A stretch of DNA of 64,000 nucleotides from Mycolicibacter hiberniae. GTDB lineage: Bacteria > Actinomycetota > Actinomycetes > Mycobacteriales > Mycobacteriaceae. The position numbers and the translations under genes are program-made. The notes under the pieces were generated by a model, which was not told the origin of the DNA, made no database searches, and saw only the letters and a program-made list of their open reading frames with translations. This document shows, piece by piece, positions 8,546 to 17,388 of the stretch (positions within the stretch are counted from its first letter, which is position 1; every line of letters starts with the position of its first letter). The stretch lies in contig NZ_AP022609.1 of assembly GCF_010729485.1 (NCBI RefSeq), positions 3,162,001 to 3,226,000 on the forward strand, in the 5' to 3' direction.

Positions 8546-9600
8546 GGCGACTTCGGCTTAATCACGGTGCGCTCGGAAATCATCCCGCGCAGGTAGTCGG
8601 CCAGGCTGTCCGGCAGTTTGCCGGGCTGGAAGTACATGTCGAGCAGCACCTCGGACATAGTGGGCGGCGGCAGGCCATAGAGGTTGATCTGGAAACCTGG
8701 GCCCGAGGAGACCACCTCGCCCAGTGTGGTGGCGTATCCGGGCAACCGGTCCAGCGCACCGGCGATCCGGTCCTTGCGCTCGATCATGTTGTCCAGCACC
8801 AGGTTGAGCTTGTCCAGGGTCGGACCGATCTCCTGGCGGTTGTCGGCGACCAAACCGGACAGCTGTTCGGATACGTCATCGATGCCCGCGATCAGTGCGC
8901 CGAGCGCCTGCCGGCGCTCGTCGAGCGCTGCAAAGAGCTGGTTGCCGTCGAGCACCAACTGATTGACCTGCGCGGCGCGCTGGTTGAGCACACCGGTGAC
9001 CGACTTGGCGTGGGTCAGCAGCTGGCCCAGCGCCTCGTCACGGCGGTTGATGCTGCGGGACAACGCCGCCACCCCGTCGAGCGCCCCGCGTAACTGCGGC
9101 GTCGCTTCGCGCATCGAGTCGGTCAGAACGGCCAGCGCCTCCTCGAAACGCGGCTTGTCCAGGTCGCGAACATTGCCGCCGAGGTCCTGCAGCGCGCTGT
9201 TGAGCGTGTAGGGCGAGCGGGTGCGTTCCAGCGGGATCTCCCGCACCGATCCGGCACCGCCCGGCGTGATCGACAGCGCCTTCTCGCCCAGCACGGTGTC
9301 GGTGCGGATCGCGGCCAGCGACTGGTCCCCCACCCGTACATCGCGGTCAACGGTGAAGTTCACCTTCGCGCTGGCTCCGTCCAGCGCCACCTTGGTCACC
9401 TTGCCCACCCGGATCCCCGACACTGTCACGTCGTTGCCGGGCATGATCCCGCCGGCATCGGCGAAGTAGCCGTGATAGGTCTTGCCCTGCGGGTAGAACG
9501 GCAGGCTGGTGTAGCCGAAAGACACCAGGAGCAGGCAGGCGATCAGCGCCATGCCCAAGGTTCCGGTGCGAACCGGATCTGAGCGGTCAATTTTTGACAG
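8542..9600 (-). CDS. mce4C: Mce4C, sterol importer subunit, probable non-ATG start
   Basis: Membrane anchor (GMALIACLLLVSFGYTSLPF), MCE domain (YHGYFADAGGIMPGNDVTVS, GIRVGKVTKVAL) and helical tube region, ending IKPKSP. The first ATG/GTG/TTG start with reasonable context is a TTG at 9558 (338 residues), but this begins right at the membrane helix. The frame is open upstream through LSKIDRSDPVRTGT, which resembles the short basic cytoplasmic leader of MceC proteins. A CTG at 9600 lies 7 bases after AGGGGAGG and would give 352 residues, near the M. tuberculosis length of about 357. I therefore extend to 9600; an ATT at 9591 is an alternative. Confidence 0.85.
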   Translation of the reverse strand: MSKIDRSDPVRTGTLGMALIACLLLVSFGYTSLPFYPQGKTYHGYFADAGGIMPGNDVTVSGIRVGKVTKVALDGASAKVNFTVDRDVRVGDQSLAAIRTDTVLGEKALSITPGGAGSVREIPLERTRSPYTLNSALQDLGGNVRDLDKPRFEEALAVLTDSMREATPQLRGALDGVAALSRSINRRDEALGQLLTHAKSVTGVLNQRAAQVNQLVLDGNQLFAALDERRQALGALIAGIDDVSEQLSGLVADNRQEIGPTLDKLNLVLDNMIERKDRIAGALDRLPGYATTLGEVVSSGPGFQINLYGLPPPTMSEVLLDMYFQPGKLPDSLADYLRGMISERTVIKPKSP

Positions 9601-10624
9601 GAGAACACCTCCCCTTGGTGGTGTCGGTCTGTCCGCCCATCGGCAGGATGATGTCGCTGCCGGCGGGTCCGTTGAACTTCATCGAGACCGTGCAGTAGTT
9701 GATGTTGAAGAATGAACCGTAGGCGCCCAGTGCGTTAAGCCGCAGGTAGTTCTCTTCCAGCGGATCGATGACGTCGTTGAGCTCCTGCTTGCGCTTGTTC
9801 AGCACGGTGGCCAGCGGCCGCGCATTCTCGATCACGCCCTGCAGCGGCCGCCGGGTGCGGCGCAGCGTGTCGGTGAGATCGTTCTCGACGGCGGCCAGCG
9901 GGCCGATCGCCCCGGCGATCGCGTCCTTGCCCTCGGCCAGGCCGGTGATGAGCTGCTGCAACCGGTCGACCGTGGCGTCGAACTGCTCGCTCTTTTCGTC
10001 GACCGTGGTCAACACCGTGTTCAGATTGTTGATCACGTCGCCGATCAGCTGGTCGCGGGAGGCCAGGGTGGTGGTAAAGGAGTTGGTGCTGGCCAGCATC
10101 TGCGTCAAGGCGCCGCCCTGGCCCTGCAGCAGCTCGATGATCGCGTTGCTGACCTCGTTGATCTTGTTGCCGTCAAGGCCCTTGAGCAGCGGGCGCATCC
10201 CGCCCAGCAGGGCGTCGAGGTCCAGCGCCGGCTGGGTGTGCTCCCGGGTGATGGTGCCACCGGGCGGTAGCTTGCGCAGGTCCCCGACGCCCGAGGCGAT
10301 CTCCAGATAGCGGTCGCCCACCAGGTTCTCGTACCGGATCAGCGCACGGGTCGAGTCGTAGATCTGGTAGCGCTTGTTGACGTCGAAGGTGACCTCGACG
10401 TTGTTGTCCGGTGTCAGCTCCACACGTTTCACCGTGCCCACCGGGATCCCGGCGATCCGCACGTCCTCCCCGCCCCGGAGGCGAGACGCGCTGGCAAAGT
10501 CCGCGTGATAGGTGTGGCTGGACGCGAACCGGAATTCGCCGAATACCACCACCAGCCCCGCCGACACCAGCAGCATGGCGACGGTGAAGATGCCGACCTT
10601 GATCAGGGTCCCGCGCGTGTTCAT
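9587..10624 (-). CDS. mce4B: Mce4B, sterol importer subunit
   Basis: 345 residues. N-terminal anchor (LIKVGIFTVAMLLVSAGLVV), then the MCE domain (HADFASASRLRGGEDVRIAG, IPVGTVKRVEL) and the helical region with repeated hydrophobic heptads (LASRDQLIGDVINNLNTVL). The ATG at 10624 shares one base with the mce4A stop (TGATG). Its 3' end overlaps the likely start region of mce4C, so translation is probably coupled. Confidence 0.95.
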   Translation of the reverse strand: MNTRGTLIKVGIFTVAMLLVSAGLVVVFGEFRFASSHTYHADFASASRLRGGEDVRIAGIPVGTVKRVELTPDNNVEVTFDVNKRYQIYDSTRALIRYENLVGDRYLEIASGVGDLRKLPPGGTITREHTQPALDLDALLGGMRPLLKGLDGNKINEVSNAIIELLQGQGGALTQMLASTNSFTTTLASRDQLIGDVINNLNTVLTTVDEKSEQFDATVDRLQQLITGLAEGKDAIAGAIGPLAAVENDLTDTLRRTRRPLQGVIENARPLATVLNKRKQELNDVIDPLEENYLRLNALGAYGSFFNINYCTVSMKFNGPAGSDIILPMGGQTDTTKGRCSPVKN

Positions 10625-11823
10625 CAGTACTCATCCCGTTCCGCGTAGGCGCCGTTGAAGAGGAACTGTGCGGTGGACGGGGCGTCGAACTGCACCTCGG
10701 TGTTCGGCTGGAACGGGATGTAGGCGCTGTCGGTCACCAGGAACGGCGACCGGAACCAGGAGCCGCCGAACTGCTTGCTGGGGATGTCCGGCAGGCCACG
10801 ACAGTTGGGGCCGCCGGTCGCGTTGGCGATCGGCAGGCTCTCCGGAAAGGTGTAGGCCGGCGCACCGGGCAGGAAGTTGGAGTGCACGTACAGTGCCGGC
10901 TTGGTGCCGCCCAGGGACGGGCCGAACCGCTCCAGAGACTGCTTGATCCCCTTGAAGAGGCAACCGAACTCCGGGGAGTACTCGGCCAGCAGGCTGCCCA
11001 GGGAACGGAAGCGCTGAATAGCGGCGATGAAGTCGTCGGCGGCCGGCGCGAGCGTGTCGTAGCCGTTGTTAGCCAGACCCGTGGTGGCCAGCAGCGCCTG
11101 GCTGAGGTTGTCGCGCTGTTCCAGCAGTGTCTTACTGAGGGTCGGAACGTTGTCGAACGTCGTCGCCAGGTCCGGTGCGGCGTCGCCGTAGATGTCCCCG
11201 ACCACCGCGGTCTTGGCGAATCCCGACTGCAGCTGCGGCAGTTTGGGGTTGATCTTGTCCAGGTAACCGTTGAGTCCCGACAGCAGCGCGCCCAGGTTGT
11301 CCCCGTTGCCCCGCAGGCCCTCGCCCAGCGCGCTGATGGTGCCGTTGAGCTGAACGGGGTCGACCTTTTCCAGCACGTCGGTGAGCTTCTCGAACAGCGT
11401 GTTGACCTCGAGCTGGACGGCGGACGCCTGCACGTTGGCCCCGTTGTGCAACGCCTTGCCCGACGGCTCCGGCGGGGGGATGAACTCCACCGACTTGGCG
11501 CCGAAGATGGTGTTGCCGGCGATGCGCACCGCGGCGTTGGACGGGATGTAGGACATCGCCGAGCTGTCCATCGCCAGGATCAGCTTGGCCTGGTCGCCCT
11601 GATATTTGATCGCCTTGACCTTGCCGACCTGGATGCCGCGGTACTTGACCTTGGCGTCCTGCTCCATCACCAGCCCGGCGCGCGACGAGGTGACGGTGAC
11701 CTTGTCGGTGGAGGTGAACGCCGACGTGTAGGCCAGGTAAGTGAACACCGTGGCGGCAAGCAGGATCCCACCCAGGATTGCCGCAGCAATCCGCACCTGG
11801 GTACGCCTCGATCCCGTTTCCAC
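10624..11823 (-). CDS. mce4A: Mce4A, sterol importer subunit
   Basis: 399 residues, matching M. tuberculosis Mce4A (Rv3499c, about 400). Basic N-terminus (METGSRRTQVRIAAA), membrane anchor, MCE domain (KVTVTSSRAGLVMEQDAKV, RGIQVGKVKAIKYQ) and helical tube region. I chose the GTG at 11823 because AAGGAC lies about 8 bases upstream and the N-terminus fits the family; the ATG at 11955 lies inside yrbE4B and adds an unrelated Trp-rich leader. It is the first substrate-binding subunit after the two permease genes. Confidence 0.94.
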   Translation of the reverse strand: METGSRRTQVRIAAAILGGILLAATVFTYLAYTSAFTSTDKVTVTSSRAGLVMEQDAKVKYRGIQVGKVKAIKYQGDQAKLILAMDSSAMSYIPSNAAVRIAGNTIFGAKSVEFIPPPEPSGKALHNGANVQASAVQLEVNTLFEKLTDVLEKVDPVQLNGTISALGEGLRGNGDNLGALLSGLNGYLDKINPKLPQLQSGFAKTAVVGDIYGDAAPDLATTFDNVPTLSKTLLEQRDNLSQALLATTGLANNGYDTLAPAADDFIAAIQRFRSLGSLLAEYSPEFGCLFKGIKQSLERFGPSLGGTKPALYVHSNFLPGAPAYTFPESLPIANATGGPNCRGLPDIPSKQFGGSWFRSPFLVTDSAYIPFQPNTEVQFDAPSTAQFLFNGAYAERDEY

Positions 11824-11836
11824 CTGTATGTCCTTG

Positions 11837-12679
11837 CTAGCCCGAGAGGTTGAAGTTACCGGACCCGCCGTACACGGCGAGTGAAACGAACAGCGTAATG
11901 ACCACCACCACCACAAGCGACGTCCGCACGGCCTGACCGACGGCGATGCCCACACCGACCGGACCGCCGGCGGCGTTGAATCCGTAGTTGGTGTGCACCA
12001 GCATCACCGCGATCGACATGATGATCGCCTGCAGGAAGGACCACAGCAAGTCGGTCGGGATCAAAAAGGTGTCGAAGTAGTGGTCGTAGAGGCCCGGCGA
12101 CTGCGCGTTGATGAACACGGTGGTGGAGCGTGCCGCGAAGAACGCGGCCAGCACCGACAACGAGTACAGCGGAATGATCGCGATCAGGCCGGCGACCAAC
12201 CGGGTGGACACCAGATACGACACCGCATGGACCGCCATCGATTCGACGGCATCGATCTCCTCGGCGACCCGCATGGCACCGAGCTGGGCGGTGGTGCCGG
12301 CGCCGATGGTGGCGGCCAGGGCGATCCCGGCGACCACGGGCGCCACGATCCGCACGTTGAGAAACGCCGACAGGAATCCGGTCAACGCCTCGATGCCGAT
12401 ATTGCCCAGCGACGAGAAGCCCTGAACGGCGATCACCCCACCGGAGGCCAGCGTCAGGAAGGTGGCCACGCCGACGGTTCCGCCGATGATCGCCAGGGCA
12501 CCGGTGCCCATGGTGATCTCGGCGATCAGCCGGACCGTCTCCTTGCGGTATTTGGTCAGGGCGTTGGGGACGTAGCGGATCGAGTCGGCGTAGAACAGGG
12601 CCTGCTCGCCGAAGTTGTCGACGGCTTTGGGCATCCAGCGGAACAACCGCCGGAACCGCAGGGTGGCGTCATAGCTCAC
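11837..12679 (-). CDS. yrbE4B: YrbE4B, Mce4 permease subunit
   Basis: MlaE-type permease, 280 residues, equal in length to Rv3500c. It has several membrane helices (LAIIGGTVGVATFLTLA, IVAPVVAGIALAATIGAGTT, LVAGLIAIIPLYSLSVLAAF, LVVVVVITLFVSLAVYG) and the family segment AQLGAMRVAEEIDAVESM. With YrbE4A it forms the inner-membrane channel driven by an Mce ATPase (MceG/Mkl) encoded elsewhere. The start is a GTG at 12679 overlapping the yrbE4A stop (GTGA); the much longer upstream frame to 12979 is the antisense-like extension through yrbE4A and is rejected. Confidence 0.95.
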   Translation of the reverse strand: MSYDATLRFRRLFRWMPKAVDNFGEQALFYADSIRYVPNALTKYRKETVRLIAEITMGTGALAIIGGTVGVATFLTLASGGVIAVQGFSSLGNIGIEALTGFLSAFLNVRIVAPVVAGIALAATIGAGTTAQLGAMRVAEEIDAVESMAVHAVSYLVSTRLVAGLIAIIPLYSLSVLAAFFAARSTTVFINAQSPGLYDHYFDTFLIPTDLLWSFLQAIIMSIAVMLVHTNYGFNAAGGPVGVGIAVGQAVRTSLVVVVVITLFVSLAVYGGSGNFNLSG

Positions 12680-13440
12680 TTGACCAACACCCGCACGCTG
12701 ATCGCGGTCATGACGACGTTGATGACGAACAGGCAGATGAAGGCGTACACGACGGTCTCGTTGACCGCGTTGCCGACGCCTTGGGGCCCGCCTTTGGCGG
12801 TCAGCCCGCGATAGCACCCGATCAGTCCGGCCGCGGTACCGAACAGCAGCGCCTTGATCTCGGCCATCACCAGCTCGCCCAGTCCGGTCAGCACCGTGAG
12901 GCCGTTGATGAAGGCACCCGGGTTGACGCCTTGCAGGAAGACGGAGAAGACGTAGCCGCCGACCAAGCCGATGGCGCACACCAGCCCGTTGAGCAGTAGC
13001 GCGACGAATGTCGAGGCCAGCGCGCGCGGCACCACCAGCCGGTGGATGGGATCGATGCCCAGCACCCGCATCGCGTCGATCTCCTCGCGGATGGTGCGCG
13101 CGCCCAGATCGGCGCAGATGGCGGTGGCGCCCGCACCGGCGACCACCAGCACGGTGACCACGGGCCCCAACTGGGTGATGGTGCCGAAAGCGGTGCCGGC
13201 CCCCGACAGGTCGGCGGCGCCGATCTCACGCAACAGGATGTTGAGGGTGAACGCCACCAAGACGGTGAACGGGATCGCGACCAGCAGGGTCGGCACCAGC
13301 GAGACGCGGGCGATCATCCAGGTCTGATCGAGGAACTCGCGGTACTGGAACGGCCTGCGGAACATGGCCCGGAAGGTCTCGATCGACATCTCGACGAAAC
13401 CGCCCACGGCCCGGGCCGGAACCGTGAGCTGTTCGATCAA
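12676..13440 (-). CDS. yrbE4A: YrbE4A, Mce4 permease subunit, TTG start
   Basis: First gene of the mce4 importer unit. The TTG at 13440 gives MIEQLTVPARAVGGFVEMSI and 254 residues, exactly the length I recall for M. tuberculosis YrbE4A (Rv3501c), with GGAAGGA 7 bases upstream. The ATG at 13458 adds six residues and lacks that spacing. MlaE-fold features include LVPTLLVAIPFTVLVAFTLN, GPVVTVLVVAGAGATAICAD and LGARTIREEIDAMRVLG. Expression is probably repressed by KstR through the two operators at 13569 and 13659. Confidence 0.95.
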   Translation of the reverse strand: MIEQLTVPARAVGGFVEMSIETFRAMFRRPFQYREFLDQTWMIARVSLVPTLLVAIPFTVLVAFTLNILLREIGAADLSGAGTAFGTITQLGPVVTVLVVAGAGATAICADLGARTIREEIDAMRVLGIDPIHRLVVPRALASTFVALLLNGLVCAIGLVGGYVFSVFLQGVNPGAFINGLTVLTGLGELVMAEIKALLFGTAAGLIGCYRGLTAKGGPQGVGNAVNETVVYAFICLFVINVVMTAISVRVLVK

Positions 13441-13568
13441 GGCACGTCCTTCCCGCAAATGCGCTTCCGCGGCGTCGGTGGTCGCAAAACTGTATCCGGC
13501 AACCTCCTACGACCGGTGTCGTTCGTGCAAATTCGGACGCCACCAAGCGTGAGCCGGATCATACTAAC

Positions 13569-13582
13569 TAGAACACGTTCTC
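13569..13582. promoter_or_regulatory. KstR-type operator before the mce4 operon (one mismatch)
   Basis: TAGAACACGTTCTC matches TnnAACnnGTTnnA except for the last base. It lies about 129 bases before the yrbE4A start, between yrbE4A and chsB1, and can control the mce4 unit on the minus strand. Confidence 0.75.
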
Positions 13583-13658
13583 AGTGTCAAAAGGCACTTC
13601 TCAGCTCAGCAAAGTGGGCATTTTCCCTGCTCAGAGGCTATAACTCCCCGCAGCACGG

Positions 13659-13672
13659 TGGAACGCGTTCTA
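13659..13672. promoter_or_regulatory. KstR-type operator, second site before mce4
   Basis: TGGAACGCGTTCTA is an exact TnnAACnnGTTnnA match. It lies 8 bases beyond the chsB1 stop and 90 bases from the first site, so the mce4 control region carries two sites in about 240 bases of otherwise gene-free DNA. Confidence 0.8.
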
Positions 13673-13680
13673 ATGGGACG

Positions 13681-14592
13681 CTAGTCGCCGGCCATCAACT
13701 CCGAAGCGGAGAACGTCCGGGCGGGATCACGCCCAGCGAAGTAGTTGGCCAGGGTGTCCGACAGCACGGTGGGATCCCACGCCTGCCCGTCCGCGCTGAA
13801 CCTACGCTCCACCGTCGGCGCGGCCATCAGGGTGACCTCGGGCCCGTAGACCACGAACACCTGGCCGTTGACCGCCGCGGATGCCGGCGACGCCAGGAAT
13901 CGGACCAAGGTCACCACGTGCTCGGGCGACAGGGGATCGATCTCGCCCTCGCCCACCTTGGCCTCGCCGAACACATCGACGGTCATCGCAGTGCGGGCCC
14001 GCGGGCAGATCGCATTGGCGGACACGCCGTAGCGGCTCAGCGCCCGGCTTGCCGACAGCGTCAGCGCGGTGATCCCCGCCTTCGCCGCGCCGTAGTTGGC
14101 CTGGCCGACCGGTCCCATCAGGCCGGCTTCCGAAGATGTGTTGATGATCCGGCCGTAGACGGTTCCGCTGTCGGACTCCTTGGCCTTCTGCCGCCAGTAG
14201 GCGGCCGCGTTGCGGGTCAGCAGGAAGTGCCCACGCAGATGCACCGCGATCACGGCGTCGAAGTCGTCGTCGGTCATGTTGAACAGCATCCGGTCGCGGG
14301 TGATCCCGGCGTTGTTGACCACGATGTTGAGCCCGCCCAGGCCGTCGGCGGTGCTGACCAACTCGTCGGCGGTGGACCGTTGGCTGATGTCACCGGCGAC
14401 CGGCACGCCCTTGCCGCCCGCCGCGGCGATCTCGTCGATGACGTCGGAGGACTCCAGCGCCGCAGCAATGTCGTTGACCACCACGGTCGCCCCGGAGCGG
14501 GCCAACCCGATCGCCTCTGCTCGGCCCAGGCCGGCGGCCGCGCCGGTCACCACGGCGACCTTGCCGGTCAGATCCCTCGCGCTGTCAGTCAT
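13681..14592 (-). CDS. chsB1: Steroid side-chain beta-hydroxyacyl-CoA dehydrogenase ChsB1/Hsd4A (Rv3502c-like)
   Basis: Short-chain dehydrogenase, 303 residues, with TGAAAGLG at 16-23 (NAD-binding), NNAG at 93-96, Ser153/154 and the catalytic Y167-x3-K171 (YGAAK). The M. tuberculosis orthologue Rv3502c is reported to oxidise a 22-hydroxy cholesterol side-chain CoA ester. The C-terminal extension after the SDR core (VERRFSADGQAWDPTVLSDT) is typical of multifunctional-enzyme-2-like SDRs. It follows fdxD on the minus strand, separated by a GC hairpin. Confidence 0.9.
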   Translation of the reverse strand: MTDSARDLTGKVAVVTGAAAGLGRAEAIGLARSGATVVVNDIAAALESSDVIDEIAAAGGKGVPVAGDISQRSTADELVSTADGLGGLNIVVNNAGITRDRMLFNMTDDDFDAVIAVHLRGHFLLTRNAAAYWRQKAKESDSGTVYGRIINTSSEAGLMGPVGQANYGAAKAGITALTLSASRALSRYGVSANAICPRARTAMTVDVFGEAKVGEGEIDPLSPEHVVTLVRFLASPASAAVNGQVFVVYGPEVTLMAAPTVERRFSADGQAWDPTVLSDTLANYFAGRDPARTFSASELMAGD

Positions 14593-14612
14593 CTACGCCG
14601 CTCCTTATGCGT

Positions 14613-14636
14613 CGCCGGCGCCTTGCGGCGCCGGCG
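14613..14636. terminator. Perfect 10-bp GC hairpin between fdxD and chsB1
   Basis: CGCCGGCGCC, a TTGC loop and the exact complement. It lies in the 78-base gap after fdxD and before chsB1 on the minus strand. It could end or slow transcription after fdxD, or separate the expression levels of the two genes. Function is inferred from position. Confidence 0.45.
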
Positions 14637-14670
14637 GTTATGAATACCTCTAGTCGTTGCCGGTGGGAGA

Positions 14671-14865
14671 TTAGTCCTCGACGCGGCGCAGTGCGGCGCG
14701 CGGGCATTCGGCGATCGCCTGCTCCGCGTGGGCTTCCCGGTCGGCGGGAACCGGAGCGAATTTGACCTCTGCCTGCTCGTCGTCGTTCAGATCGAAGAGG
14801 TCGGGGTCGATTCCGACGCAAATCGCGTTGCCCTCGCAACGATCCAGATCTACCTCAACTCGCAT
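14671..14865 (-). CDS. fdxD: Ferredoxin FdxD ([3Fe-4S] type)
   Basis: A 64-residue acidic ferredoxin (Rv3503c-like). Cys10, Cys16 and Cys54 in RCEGNAICVG and AECPRAAL fit the three-cysteine CX5C...CP pattern of [3Fe-4S] ferredoxins that serve actinobacterial P450s. Its place in the KstR regulon suggests it passes electrons to CYP125/CYP142 or another sterol oxygenase. It is divergent from fadE26 across a shared intergenic region with a KstR operator. Confidence 0.92.
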   Translation of the reverse strand: MRVEVDLDRCEGNAICVGIDPDLFDLNDDEQAEVKFAPVPADREAHAEQAIAECPRAALRRVED

Positions 14866-14986
14866 GACATTCTCCTGTTAAAGCCCTGCGCCGACCGAGC
14901 ACGTCGGGCCGACGTCGTCTACTAGTGCCACCATACGATCAGACAGCGTCCCCACACGACCCGCTAGGGCCGTTGGACCCCGGGAA

Positions 14987-15000
14987 TAGAACGTGTTACA
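14987..15000. promoter_or_regulatory. KstR-type operator between fdxD and fadE26
   Basis: TAGAACGTGTTACA is an exact TnnAACnnGTTnnA match in the 192-base divergent region. It can control fadE26-fadE27 on the plus strand and fdxD-chsB1 on the minus strand. Confidence 0.82.
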
Positions 15001-15057
15001 ACGAGCTGTCGAACTGAATCTTATCGTGACACCGATCACCAGCGAAGGACTCCCCCG

Positions 15058-16236
15058 ATGCAGATCAGCTACACGTCGGCCCAAGAAGAGCTGCGCAGCG
15101 AACTGAGGTCCTACTTCGCCACGCTGATGACGCCGGAGCGGCGCGAGGCCCTGAGTTCGACCCAGGGCGAGTACGGCACCGGCAACGTTTATCGCGAGAC
15201 CGTGGCCCAGATGGGCAAGGACGGCTGGTTGACGCTGAGCTGGCCGAAGGAGTACGGCGGCCAGGCGCGTTCGGCGATGGATCAGCTGATCTTCACCGAC
15301 GAAGCGGCGATCGCCGGCGCCCCGGTGCCGTTCCTGACCATCAACAGCGTCGCCCCGACGATCATGGCGTTCGGCACCGAAGAGCAGAAGAAGTTTTTCC
15401 TGCCCAAGATCGCGGCAGGCGAGCTGCACTTCGCGATCGGCTACTCCGAGCCGGGCGCCGGCACCGACTTGGCCTCGCTGCGCACCACCGCGGTGCGCGA
15501 CGGCGACGAGTACGTGATCAACGGCCAGAAGATGTGGACGTCGCTGATCGCCTACGCCGACTATGTGTGGCTGGCGGCCCGGACGAACCCGGAAGCCAAG
15601 AAGCATCGCGGTATCTCGATGCTGATCGTTCCCACGAGCGCCGAGGGGTTCTCCTGGACCCCGGTGCACACCATGGCCGGCCCGGACACCAGCGCCACCT
15701 ATTACCAGGATGTGCGGGTGCCGGTGAGCAACCTGGTCGGCGAGGAGCACGCGGGCTGGAAGCTGGTCACCAACCAGCTCAACCACGAGCGCGTCGCGCT
15801 GGTGTCGGCGCAGCCGATCATCGTGGCTCTCGAAGAGGTCCGCGAGTGGGCGCAGAACACCAAGGATGCGCACGGCAACCGGATCATCGACTCCCAGTGG
15901 GTGCAGCTCAATCTGGCGCGGGTGCTGGCCAAGGCCGAAGTGCTCAAGCTGATCAACTGGGAGCTGGCCTCCTCGGACACGGCCGCGCCGTCCCCGGCGG
16001 ACGCCTCAGCGGCGAAGGTCTTCGGCACCGAGCTGGCCACCGAGGCTTACCGGCTGCTGATGGAGGTGCTCGGCACCGCCGCCACCGTGCGCCAGGACTC
16101 CCCCGGCGCACTGCTGCGCGGACGGGTGGAACGGATGCACCGCGCGTGCCTGATCCTGACGTTCGGCGGCGGCACCAACGAAGTGCAGCGCGACATCATC
16201 GGCATGGTCGCCCTGGGCCTGCCCCGTAACCGCTGA
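15058..16236 (+). CDS. fadE26: Acyl-CoA dehydrogenase FadE26 (ChsE4)
   Basis: One half of the ChsE4-ChsE5 alpha2beta2 acyl-CoA dehydrogenase that dehydrogenates steroid side-chain CoA esters. 392 residues with ACAD motifs IGYSEPGAGTDLASLRTTAV (FAD/substrate), NGQKMWTS, and the C-terminal FGGGTNEVQRDIIGMVALGL. In these heteromeric enzymes the two different subunits share each FAD site, so FadE27 is needed for activity. It is 36 bases upstream of fadE27. Confidence 0.94.
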   Translation: MQISYTSAQEELRSELRSYFATLMTPERREALSSTQGEYGTGNVYRETVAQMGKDGWLTLSWPKEYGGQARSAMDQLIFTDEAAIAGAPVPFLTINSVAPTIMAFGTEEQKKFFLPKIAAGELHFAIGYSEPGAGTDLASLRTTAVRDGDEYVINGQKMWTSLIAYADYVWLAARTNPEAKKHRGISMLIVPTSAEGFSWTPVHTMAGPDTSATYYQDVRVPVSNLVGEEHAGWKLVTNQLNHERVALVSAQPIIVALEEVREWAQNTKDAHGNRIIDSQWVQLNLARVLAKAEVLKLINWELASSDTAAPSPADASAAKVFGTELATEAYRLLMEVLGTAATVRQDSPGALLRGRVERMHRACLILTFGGGTNEVQRDIIGMVALGLPRNR

Positions 16237-16272
16237 CCTAACTACCCCAAGGACTCTGGAGGCAACGCACTC

Positions 16273-17370
16273 ATGGACTTCACCACCACCGAAGCATCCG
16301 ACGACCTCTCGGGGCTGGTCGCCACCATCGTCGACACGGTGTGCACCCCAGAACACCAGCGCGCGCTGGACGCCCTGGAGCAACGCTTCGACACCGACCT
16401 GTGGCGCAAGCTCATCGACGCCGACGTGCTGTCCAGCGCGGCCAGTGAGTCGCTGGACGGCGGCGGGTTCGGTGTGCTGGAGCAGACGGCGATCCTGACC
16501 GCGCTCGGGCGTCAGCTGGCTGCCGTGCCGTACCTGGAGTCGGTGGTGCTGGCCGCCGGCACGCTTGCGAAGTTCGGCTCCGCCGAGCTGCAGCAGCAGT
16601 GGGGCGCTCCGGCTGTGGCCGGCCAGAAGATCCTCACCGCCGCACTCGACGGTGACATGGGCGAGGGTCCGGTCGCCGCATCGGCGACCGACGGCGGATT
16701 CCGGCTGACCGGTACCCGCACCCAGGTCGGTTTCGCGCCGGTCGCCGACGCCTTCCTGGTGCCGGCCGAGACGGATTCCGGTACCGCGGTGTTCCTGGTG
16801 GCCGCCACCGATCCCGGTGTGACGATGACGCCGTTGGCCACCACCGGCCGCGGCAGCGTCGGTCACCTGGAGCTCGCCGGGGCGCAGCTGGCGGCCGAAC
16901 GCCGCGTCGGTGGCGCCGACGCGCTCGACCACCTGATCAGTCTCGCGGCGCTGGGTCACAGCGCCTACCAGCTCGGAGTGCTGGAGCGCGGATTGGCACT
17001 GACGGCCCAATACGCCCGTGAGCGGGAGCAGTTCGACAAGCCCATCGGCAGCTTCCAGGCCGTCTCGCAGCGGCTGGCCGACGGCTACATCGACGTCAAG
17101 GGCCTGCGGCTGACTCTGACCCAGGCCTCCTGGCGCGTCAGCGAGGGGCTGCCGGCTACCACCCAGGTGGCCACCGCCGCGTTCTGGGCGGCTGAGGCCG
17201 GGCACCGGGTGGCGCACAGCATCGTGCACATTCACGGCGGAGTCGGCATCGACACCGACCACCCGATCCACCGGTACTTTCTGGCGGCCAAGCAGACCGA
17301 GTTCGCGCTCGGCGGCGCCACCGGTCAGCTGCTGGCGATCGGCCGCGAACTGGCCGAAACACCGGCCTAG
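16273..17370 (+). CDS. fadE27: Acyl-CoA dehydrogenase FadE27 (ChsE5)
   Basis: 365-residue partner of FadE26, preceded by CTGGAGGCAA. The ACAD fold is present (AREREQFDKPIGSFQAVSQR, HIHGGVGIDTDHPIHRY), but the N-terminal domain is shortened and the family active-site segment is degenerate, as expected of the half that completes the shared FAD site. In M. tuberculosis fadD17 follows directly; here an antisense SnoaL-like gene separates them. Confidence 0.93.
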   Translation: MDFTTTEASDDLSGLVATIVDTVCTPEHQRALDALEQRFDTDLWRKLIDADVLSSAASESLDGGGFGVLEQTAILTALGRQLAAVPYLESVVLAAGTLAKFGSAELQQQWGAPAVAGQKILTAALDGDMGEGPVAASATDGGFRLTGTRTQVGFAPVADAFLVPAETDSGTAVFLVAATDPGVTMTPLATTGRGSVGHLELAGAQLAAERRVGGADALDHLISLAALGHSAYQLGVLERGLALTAQYAREREQFDKPIGSFQAVSQRLADGYIDVKGLRLTLTQASWRVSEGLPATTQVATAAFWAAEAGHRVAHSIVHIHGGVGIDTDHPIHRYFLAAKQTEFALGGATGQLLAIGRELAETPA

Positions 17371-17388
17371 TTGGCCGGGCGGGGCGCT

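Noticed and set aside
11824..11955. Upstream ATG extension of mce4A
   Set aside because: Adds a Trp/Ser-rich segment overlapping yrbE4B; the GTG at 11823 has a ribosome site and gives the family length.
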